DNA of 12,500 nt. Source: Nymphaea colorata (Eukaryota; Streptophyta; Magnoliopsida; Nymphaeales; Nymphaeaceae). The stretch spans positions 30,549,977 through 30,562,476 of the forward strand of contig NC_045140.1 of the NCBI RefSeq assembly GCF_008831285.2, written 5' to 3'. Made by a program: the position numbers and the translations under genes. The notes under the pieces are model-generated. The model was not told the DNA's origin and searched no databases. It saw only the letters and a list, made by a program, of their open reading frames with translations. This document shows, piece by piece, positions 1 through 7,500 of the stretch. Positions within the stretch are counted from its first letter, which is position 1. Every line of letters begins with the position of its first letter.

Positions 1-1
1 T

Positions 2-565
2 CAACTACCACAGGCCGATAGCGCTAAGCTTGTCTGCGCGAACCCTTTGTCGCCAGATGGGCATGAGAGACTTGGTAAGGGTGAGACTTGGCCACTGAGT
101 GTAAGGGGCAGAGAGGCTTTACTAACTGTGAATGGTGCAGCTTGTAGCGCTAATAACGCCACACAAGGCCTAACGTCACACCAGGTAATCGTCGGAGGCA
201 TGCCACTGCCGGCCACAGGCGCAGCACAACTCCGGGGCACGGCCGAGCGCACAGCCGAGGGACATCGCCGACTACCGGGCATCGAGGACGCAGACGGGTG
301 CCGCGCGCAGGAGAGCGTCGACGCTGGAGGTCACCTGGAGCATTGTGAGGTTGTAGCGAGCGAGGACGCTATCAGAGTGCACAGCGGAAACCTTAGAGAG
401 GCTAACGAGCGGGCACCACCATCACCACTAGCAGCAGCAGCACTCGGGCGGGTGGCCGATCCTTGTTCCGAGGGTATCACGCACGGAGGTCATTCCAGCG
501 AGGACAGCATTTTTCTTAGGGAGGCTAGCCGATGCAGTGAGCTGGAGTTGTCCGGGCCCAGCTGA
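2..565 (+). other. 5' LTR copy of the pol C-terminal tail
   Basis: An open frame enters from the left edge and stops at 563-565. It is identical to the end of the pol frame at 8370-8933, because that part of pol lies inside the 3' LTR. Here it has no pol upstream within the window and would be untranslated U3 sequence, unless the window's left edge is the end of a second, tandem copy of the element. No domain is recognised; the encoded stretch is rich in Ala, Gly, Ser and Glu. Confidence 0.6.
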
Positions 566-777
566 CCGACCTAGCCACACATGCCCAGTGGACCGAGACT
601 GAGTTGGAGGAGTTTTCAGCCCCAAGCCGACCATTTCAGGCCGAGACGGAGTGATTACAGCATTACGGGTCAGTCGGAGCGGTTTTGACAGGATCCCGTC
701 TTAGGACCCGATCCAAATCCAGCGTTTTTAGTAGGAACCGGTTTCATTTTTAGTTATGTTTCAGTTTTGTACCGACC

Positions 778-801
778 CGGTTCGAGACATAGACCGAACC
801 G
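778..801. repeat. Inverted repeat upstream of the LTR TATA box
   Basis: CGGTTCG at 778-784 and CGAACCG at 795-801 are exact reverse complements around a 10-nt spacer, about 14 bp upstream of the TATA-like box. A second copy sits at 9146-9169 in the 3' LTR. The position suits a dimeric transcription-factor site or a small cruciform; which factor is unknown. Confidence 0.5.
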
Positions 802-814
802 AGTCATGCTACAC

Positions 815-822
815 TTTAAATA
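815..822 (+). promoter_or_regulatory. Putative TATA box of the 5' LTR promoter
   Basis: TTTAAATA lies in an AT-rich trough between a GC-rich upstream region and a pyrimidine-rich downstream stretch (TCTTCTTCTTCC at 921-932), a common layout of plant core promoters. It sits inside a short inverted repeat, ACACT at 811-815 and AGTGT at 822-826. Transcription would start at roughly 845-855, making the upstream part U3 and leaving an R-U5 of about 2.6 kb. No start site can be proven from sequence. Confidence 0.5.
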
Positions 823-988
823 GTGTCTTTGTGAAGTTAACCCTAAGTTGTTAATGATTTTTGGACAAAGTTTCTAATAGAAACAGGTTTCTCTTCACCC
901 GCGCGTTTCTTGCGCCTCCATCTTCTTCTTCCTCCCCATTTCTGTGTGAAACATCTGAGGTTCTTCTCCAGCCTCCTCAGATTCATCA

Positions 989-1051
989 ATGGCGGATTGG
1001 CAACCCGACATTATCCCACACCCTCCGCTGGTTTTCTCTACTAGGAGGTGA
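989..1051 (+). CDS. Short upstream ORF in the LTR leader (20 codons)
   Basis: The ATG at 989 has a start context close to the plant consensus (ATCAATGGCG, with A at -3 and G at +4) and lies about 140 nt downstream of the inferred transcription start. It opens a 20-codon frame beginning MADWQPD and ending at TGA 1049-1051. The frame is intact in both LTRs (copy at 9355-9417), although two one-base indels lie just upstream. It resembles no family I know. It could be a translated uORF limiting gag expression, or the first coding exon of a spliced message, since a donor-like AG|GTGAAA overlaps its end. Whether it is translated is not shown. Confidence 0.3.
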   Translation: MADWQPDIIPHPPLVFSTRR

Positions 1052-1981
1052 AACGAAGCAAGCAGCCGGCGGGTTGTCTTCTTCATCGTCTACCCGAGCA
1101 GAAGCAAAGGTGAATGCCGTGCGGACTCCTCAGCCACAGGGGTGTCGAGAGGCGTCATCCACCATCCGGAAGGCATTCTCCAGCCTTCGCGCAATGCCTA
1201 CACGGCGGTGTGAAGATCTGAGATGCATTTGATCGTCCGTTCAGCAGAAATACAGCTAAGTGTGTTTTTCCAGCGTCATTTCCTCTTGTAGTGACTGTAA
1301 ATCGCCTCCCCAATTCGTTTGTATGCCGTGGGATCCTTCTGGAATCCGTGAGGATGATCTGAAGAAGGATCGAAGCGAAGGAGAATGGATTTGGGGGTCG
1401 TTTGGAGGATGATCGAGCCTCTTTTTGAGCATTCGGTTGAAACAGGCCTACCACAGCCAGTCTCAATCCGAGCTTAAATCGAAGGGCCAATCGGCCATAA
1501 CTTTTGGGGTTTTGATACTGTTCGCTTCCCACCGAACCAAGCTTTCTATAGGAAGTGGAATCGCGTCAATCCGTTCAGTATTGAGTGAGTTACGAGCTTG
1601 AGAAGTCGGAGTAGGTTCTGTCACGCAATTCCGCCGACCAGTTCCTGTTTCCGGCGACATTTCCGGCGATCCAACCGTTGGATCTTCACGATTCCGGTGC
1701 CATTAGATTCCCAACATCCTGAGATCATCTCCACCAAATTTGACGTCGATCGGACTGTAGATGGCGTTTCTGGAGGCGACGGTCTGAATCTGGCGGGAAT
1801 CGGCGGCGAGCATCCCTGTTTCTCCGCCACAGGCGGCTGTAACCCAATATTCGCTTAGAACATTGGGAATGCAGCATCACCGGGTGATCTATTGACTTTA
1901 GCTTGTTCCAAATTTAATTATCTGTCGATTGCAAGTGGTTTCATCTCTTGATTTGATCGCATTGAGGCGGAGTGGCGATTT

Positions 1982-2395
1982 GAAGACCTGTGGCTGTTCT
2001 TCTGCACGACGGCTCTTCCTGAAACAGGCGACAGAACTACAGCGACTTTGAGGGATCAACGACTGGGGTCTAGACAGCTCAGATTCAGCTCAAATTTGGA
2101 GCGTCTACTCCTTGGCTAGTGGTCTTGCTACAGTCCAAATTTCAGGATTTTTGGAGGTGTCTATGAATTGTTATGATTTTTCCATCGAAGACCTCTCCAG
2201 CAGTCCTGAAGCTGTTCTGCGCCTGATACATTTCTGAACGAAGGACAGAACGTGCGCGATTTTCAGAGCTCAACGACCTGGCCTTAAACTCGTCGGATTT
2301 GGCTCAAACTTGGAGCGTCCACTCCTGAGGATGTCTACTTGTTGCTGACCAAGTTTGGGGATTTTTGGAGACTCCTGTGATTTTATACGAATTTT
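1982..2395 (+). repeat. Diverged tandem duplication inside the 5' LTR (~205-214 bp unit)
   Basis: Two adjacent segments align with clear but imperfect identity. Anchors are GAAGACCT at 1982 and 2187 (offset 205), ACAGAAC at 2031 and 2245, TTGGAGCGT at 2096 and 2310, and GGATTTTTGGAG at 2145 and 2359 (offset 214). A weaker third partial unit may follow from about 2396 (CGCCTGA, CAGAAC). The divergence between units is far greater than between the two LTRs, so the duplication predates this insertion. The same structure is at 10348-10761. Function unknown. Confidence 0.7.
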
Positions 2396-2784
2396 AGACT
2401 GGAGGCCACTCTCTGCCAGCGCCTGAACCTGTCTTCTTCGTTTTCCAGAACAGAGGCCAAGCCTCGACGCTACCCCGATCTCGTTTTCTTCGATATTGGG
2501 GAAACGAGTATCTCTGGTGATTTCAGCTCCTTGAATCCCTTGTTTTCCTTTGATTATATCCTGGATTTGATCGTGCTTGCACTTGTTTTGGCGGAGCATA
2601 CCCCTGCTGCAACGAGGATGGGCTGCAACCTGTTAGCATAGACTGCAACAGTCCGTGAGCCGCAACCTTGGAGTTGAAGGGTGCTCGTCGACACCAGTTC
2701 GACGCCTGCTTCCCCCTTAACAGCATACAAAGAGGGGTTTAGATCGCATCTTGTGAGGCATTTCATACTTTGGCTCTGTTGTTC

Positions 2785-2811
2785 GATTACTGTTTTGCTG
2801 TAACAGTAATC
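2785..2811 (+). other. Perfect hairpin in the 5' LTR leader
   Basis: GATTACTGTT at 2785-2794 pairs perfectly with AACAGTAATC at 2802-2811 around a 7-nt loop. It is identical in the 3' LTR at 11151-11177. It would lie in the RNA leader if transcription starts near 845. A role in packaging, translation or RNA processing is possible but only inferred. Confidence 0.6.
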
Positions 2812-3378
2812 CGTGCTTCCCTTGTTGCTGAGGTGAACCGTGAGCCATCAAGCGACCGGTGAGTTGGGGTCGTGGAGCTTGCTGTCCAGCTTGGGCGAGG
2901 AGGCATTTGCTGAGTACCGAGGCTTAGTTTCTGGTTTTCCAGCCTCGGTGGATAGCTCGGACTAGCTCCGAGGAGGTTTGTACCCTGTCCCACTATAGCA
3001 CGGGGAGGGTGTTCTTGCTTACAAACCCGCCTACACGGCGCGCGGCATAGTGAGGTCCTCGGAGGCTCGTTCAGCCGACGACACACCTCCTTGCGGCTTG
3101 GCCACCTAGGGGTTGAGGGTGTGGTTTGTGCGCTTAGGCATGTATGTTTTTGATGAATGCTTGGATGTGAATGTGGTTGAGTGAGGTGAGCGTTTAAGTT
3201 GTATCGTCGCGGTTGTATTAAGCCTTGAGCCCCTTAGCATTCTTGTAGTAGGATTGGCTATTTGGGTTCGGGAAACACTCTTGTAATTCTGTCCTAACTT
3301 GGGAAATTAAGCCGGGGTTGCTGTCCGGCAGGGAAAGAGTGTAAAGTCTTCTTAATACTTAGCCTATTCGGAGCCTGC

Positions 3379-3394
3379 CCCAAGAGATCTTGGG
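3379..3394. repeat. Short palindrome near the 5' LTR 3' end
   Basis: CCCAAGA at 3379-3385 and TCTTGGG at 3388-3394 are exact reverse complements with a 2-nt centre, 55 bp before the LTR end. The copy is at 11745-11760. The RNA could fold only with a larger loop because two nucleotides are too few; as DNA it is a near-perfect palindrome. Confidence 0.45.
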
Positions 3395-3452
3395 AAGGGA
3401 GTTCGGCATTCGGCAGCGAGCTTAGGCAGTCCTAGCCGGGTTCCCACCAGTT

Positions 3453-3464
3453 TGGTATCAGAGC
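3453..3464 (+). promoter_or_regulatory. Primer-binding site, initiator tRNA-Met type
   Basis: TGGTATCAGAGC follows the LTR end after a GTT spacer. This 12-mer is the standard plant LTR-retrotransposon PBS, complementary to the 3' end of initiator methionine tRNA, where minus-strand DNA synthesis starts. It fixes the orientation of the element and the 3' border of the 5' LTR. It is absent from the equivalent place after the 3' LTR (11816 onwards), as expected. Confidence 0.95.
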
Positions 3465-3487
3465 ACCTTGGGGCTGATTGAGCAGCT

Positions 3488-4417
3488 ATGGCAAAGAAGA
3501 AGAACTCAAGAGTTGAGCAACAGGAAATGGAATTGGGCGTCGAAGATGCAGCCACCGAATCAGTTCATGAGGGCAGCGGAAGGAATGAATCAAACCGAGA
3601 AAAGTTCTCACGGATAGAAACCGAACTTGAGGAAATGAGAGTAAGAATGAGTCGGCAAGACCAGCCATCACGTGTGGAAGAGAGGTTGTCTCGCTTTGAG
3701 GAAGCTATGATTCGTATGACTGATAACTTCACGCAAATAAGTCACCAATTGGGTTTCTTAACCGGCCGAATGAATAAAATGGACCAATTGTCAGAAAGTA
3801 TAGAAGGGCTAAATCAAAGAATGGACCGTATGGAAAGATCCGTTAATCATGGGCACAACCGAGAAGATAAGGGAAAAGGACCTTATGAAGAGCCTCACAC
3901 ATCATATCAAGCTCCCAAAGAGCATGCCGCATCGAGTTTTGGAGGGATTAAAATTGGAAAAGATAATCAAGTTCCACCCAAAACCAATGAAGCTCACATG
4001 GGAAATAAAAAGACCATGGGAGTTAACATGGCAACTTGTTCCAAACCACTGGTAGACAATGATTTTGAAGAAATTTCAGATGAAGATAGTGAGAGAATCG
4101 GACAAAGAAGTGAGAAAAAGAGGGGCCAAAGGAACATAGAACCCAGATCCAACATTCGGGTTGACTTTCCTAAGTTTGATGGCAAAAACGCCCAAGATTG
4201 GGTGATTAAAGCGGAGCAATACTTTGAGTGCCAAGAAGTTAGGGAAGACAAAAAAATTACAACGGCCATGATCTACTTTGAAGGGGCAGCTATGAGGTGG
4301 TATCGGTCGTACAAGAGGAAAAACCCGGTCATGGTATGGGAAACTTTTCAAATGCATTACTCGCTCGCTTTGGAGTCTCGTCATATACTAACTATCATGT
4401 GGAGCTCATCAACATGA
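3488..4417 (+). pseudogene. gag: Gag, N-terminal part, broken by a frameshift
   Basis: The ATG has G at -3 and G at +4, a good plant start context, and lies 23 nt after the PBS. Residues about 40-120 are rich in heptad-like Leu, Met, Ile, Arg and Glu and probably form a coiled coil. Residues about 125-220 are a charged linker with an acidic patch (DFEEISDEDSE near 192-202). From about 224 the retrotransposon Gag core begins (FPKFDG, DWVIKAEQYF, AAMRWY). Gag forms the cytoplasmic particle that packages the RNA. The family frame is real up to Phe287 (4346-4348). After that the reading continues one base out of register, giving 22 unrelated residues before the stop; the proper continuation lies in the -1 frame. 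The heptamers here do not fit the canonical -1 slippery pattern, so loss of one T from the run at 4345-4348 is the simplest cause. Confidence 0.9.
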
Positions 4418-4572
4418 AACAAATCACTACCGTGGAGGAGTTTCAAGGTCGATTTGAGGACATGTCATGTATGGTTGGAGATTGGCCCGAACCCGCACTC
4501 ATAGGTGCATTCATGTCGGGATTGAGAGAGGATATTAGAATTGAGATGCTATCCGAGGAACATGTAGATTAG
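4348..4572 (+). pseudogene. gag: Gag core, C-terminal fragment in the -1 frame
   Basis: This continues the Gag core directly from the previous fragment, one frame back. It carries typical features of the retrotransposon Gag fold (LLARFG, then EEFQGRFEDM and IGAFMSGLREDIR). It has no plausible start of its own at the joint, although an in-frame ATG lies at 4336 within the overlap. It ends at a TAG at 4570-4572. That stop disappears and the frame joins pol if one T is restored near 4569-4570, so the stop and the second frame change are probably a single event. A separate gene is unlikely. Confidence 0.85.
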
Positions 4573-4598
4573 ACAGTTGCTTTGCAAGGGCACGAGTT

Positions 4599-7500
4599 AT
4601 GGAGGAAAAGCTCCTCAAACGGGCAGCGTATGAGAAATTCTCTAAGACCGGAGGATTCAACCAAAACAAAGGGAATTTCAACAGGCCTACTCCTAAACCA
4701 CAGCCACAAGGGTTTCCAAAGAGGGATACACGTCCAGCCGTTAGGGACAATGTTCCGGTTCGTTACATCACCGCTAAGGAGAGGGATGAAAGGTTCAAAG
4801 CCGGGCTATGTGTGTCATGTGAGGAAAAGTGGTTCAAGGGACACAAATGTAAGAGGTTTCAGCTAATGGTGGTTGTAGAGGATGAGGACGAAGTTGAGGT
4901 TTCAATCCCAGTTGAGGAAGAGCAACCAGTAGAACAAGAGTGCCCAACGGAAATTGAGAAGGTGGATGGGGTTCTTCACTCCATGAGGGACCCAAACCGT
5001 CCTAAAGCAATGCGTGTTCTTGGAACCATTCAAGGGCACAGAGTCACAATCTTGCTAGATTCGGGAGCAACTCATAATTTTATGAGTTTAGAAACGGCCA
5101 AGGATAGCGGATGCACATTGGAAGATCAAGCACCACTCACGGTCTTGGTAGGAGATGGAACAAGGCTACCTTGCGTCCACATTTGCCGAAACATGGATAT
5201 AACCGTGCAAGGGATCCCATACAAGATAGATGTCTTAGTTCTTCCGATAAAAGGGATGGACCTTGTTCTTGGTGTTGATTGGTTAGAGACACTTGGGGGA
5301 ATCTACTGGGATTTCTCCAAAATGAAGATGAGATTTGAGAGGGAAGGAGGAGATCAAGTGACACTCGAAGGAATCCAGCCCAACTTGGAACCGAAGGCAG
5401 CCATCAAGGCTCTCGTAGCTCAACAGCCAGCCCTCTGGCTGATATCGTTAGCCACTGATGTACCTCCAAAAGGGACAGAGACCGAAGTCATTCCCAAGGA
5501 AGTTCAGCAAGTATTGGATGGTTTTGAAGATGTCTTTTCTGAACCTAAAGGGTTACCTCCTCCAAGATCATACGATCACAGGATCGTCCTATCAAACGGG
5601 GCAGAACCGGTAAATGTTAGGCCTTATCGTTATGGGTTTACACAGAAAACGGAGATAGAGAGATTGGTAAAAGAAATGATTGAAGGGGGAATCATTCGCC
5701 CGAGTAGCAGTCCCTTCTCCTCTCCTGTTTTGTTAGTCAAAAAGAAGGATGAAACTTGGAGATTTTGTGTTGATTATCGGGCACTTAACGAAGTCACGAT
5801 TAAGGACCGCCACCCTATACCCGTCATTGACGAACTCCTTGATGAATTGGCGGGCGCTTCCATTTTCTCCAAGCTTGACTTAAGGGCTGGTTACCATCAG
5901 ATACGCATGGATAAGCATGACGTACCCAAGACTGCATTTAGAACTCACGATGGGCATTATGAGTTCTTGGTCATGCCCTTCGGATTAACCAACGCCCCGG
6001 CTACATTCCAACGATGTATGAATGATATTTTCAGACCACATCTGAGGGATTTCATTCTAGTTTTCTTCGATGACATTCTGGTTTACAGTCGATCATTAGA
6101 GCACCACATTGTCCACTTAAGGAAGACACTACAAATTTTGAGGCAGAATGAACTCTTTGCAAAAGCTTCTAAGTGCAGTTTCGGTCAAGAATCAATCGGC
6201 TATTTGGGACACATAGTGTCCAAGGAAGGTGTTAGAGCTGATCCAGAAAAGCTCCATGCCATGGAGCAATGGCCTTTGCCAAAAGACCCGAGAGGAATGA
6301 GAGGATTTCTAGGTCTTACTGGTTACTATCGAAGGTTTATTCAAGGCTATGGATCTATAGCCTCCCCTTTGACGAAAATGTTGAAGAAAGGGGAGTTCAC
6401 CTGGACGGATCACTCAAGGGAAGCATTCGTAAAGCTTAAGGCAGCAATGTTAGCCGCGCCCGTGCTAACCTTGCCAGATTTTTCACTTGATTTCGTGGTG
6501 GAGACGGACGCAAGCGACGTTGGTGTTGGGGCTGTCCTCAGCCAAAAGGGCCACCCAATAGCCTACATGTCCAAGGCTCTCACCCATAGGGCAAAGCCAT
6601 TATCCACATATGAAAAGGAGTTATTTGCCATCGTGTTGGCCGTGGAGAAATGGAGGCCCTACCTCATCGGGCGCAAATTCATTGTGAGAACGGATCATAG
6701 TAGTTTAAGGTATATGCTCAAACAAAGGGTCTCAACGCCTACTCAACAAAGATGGCTCGCCAAGCTATTGGGTTACGATTTTACAATCGAATACAAGAAA
6801 GGAACCGAAAACTCGGCGGCTGATTCGTTATCGAGACTTGGAGAGCAATTTCTAACCTTGTCCGTTCTGGAAACCGATTTGTGGCAGCGATTGGTCATTG
6901 AGCAAGAGGCTGATGAAGGTTTGAGACTACTTAGAGCATCGGTTCAGCAGAATCCGGGATCAATCCCAAACCATGGCATGAAGGGGAACGTGCTTTACCG
7001 AAAGGGCAAAGCTGTGGTACCACGCGGTTCCTCCCTCAAAAAGGAGCTCCTATCACACTTTCATTGTTCAACCACCGCAGGTCACGAAGGCGTGGCCAAA
7101 ACGCTTGCAAGGATCAAAACCCAATTTTGGTGGGAAGGTCTAAAAGGAGAAGTCAAAGAGTTTGTGAGGAGTTGTCAGATTTGCCAAAGGGAAAAGTATG
7201 AAGCAACCAAGCCACCCGGGCTGATGCACCCATTGCCAATACCTACAAAACCTTGGGCTGATGTATCAATGGATTTTATTGATGCAATGCCACGTTCGGA
7301 AGGAAAGGAAGCGGTGTTTGTAGTGGTGGACAGATTGACGAAATATGGGCATTTTGCCCCTCTTCCAAGACACTACAATGGGCCGTTGGTTGCCGGGATA
7401 TACCAAGACTATGTCGGCAAACTTCATGGAATGCCGAGCACTATCGTTTGTGATAGGGATTCGATATTCCTTAGTGCGTTTTGGCGCGAGTATATGCGCA

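Larger units (their letters stand above)
1..3449 (+). repeat. 5' LTR, missing its extreme 5' end
   Basis: This stretch is repeated at 8369-11815 with near-perfect identity. By eye the copies differ at 5 substitutions (1384, 1389, 1487, 1628, 2724) and 4 one-base indels in C or A runs (near 936, 950, 1718 and 1736). It ends in CCACCA just before the PBS, as expected for an LTR. At least 3.45 kb is long for a plant LTR and very long for a Reina-type element. It contains a TATA-like box near 815, a pyrimidine-rich stretch near 920-943, an upstream ORF at 989, diverged tandem repeats near 1982-2395, and hairpins near 778, 2785 and 3379. Apart from these, 566-3449 has no supportable protein gene; open frames there are short and mostly antisense. 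Confidence 0.93.

Noticed and set aside
1155-1532. Antisense open frame of 125 codons in the 5' LTR (copy at 9521-9898)
   Set aside because: No recognisable protein. The apparent conservation between copies only reflects that the LTRs are nearly identical.
2270-3086. Several antisense open frames in the LTR
   Set aside because: They overlap one another, lack known motifs and lie in the noncoding leader region; best explained as chance frames.
3453-3464. tRNA gene fragment
   Set aside because: Only the 12-nt tRNA-complementary primer site is present; there is no cloverleaf around it.
4341-4351. Programmed -1 frameshift between Gag parts
   Set aside because: The codons ACT-TTT-CAA do not form a canonical X XXY YYZ slippery heptamer, the shift falls inside the Gag core fold instead of at a gag-pol junction, and one missing T explains it.
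4570-4572. Read-through stop codon separating gag and pol
   Set aside because: Pol is not in the frame of this TAG; read-through alone would not reach it. A single missing T removes both the stop and the frame change.
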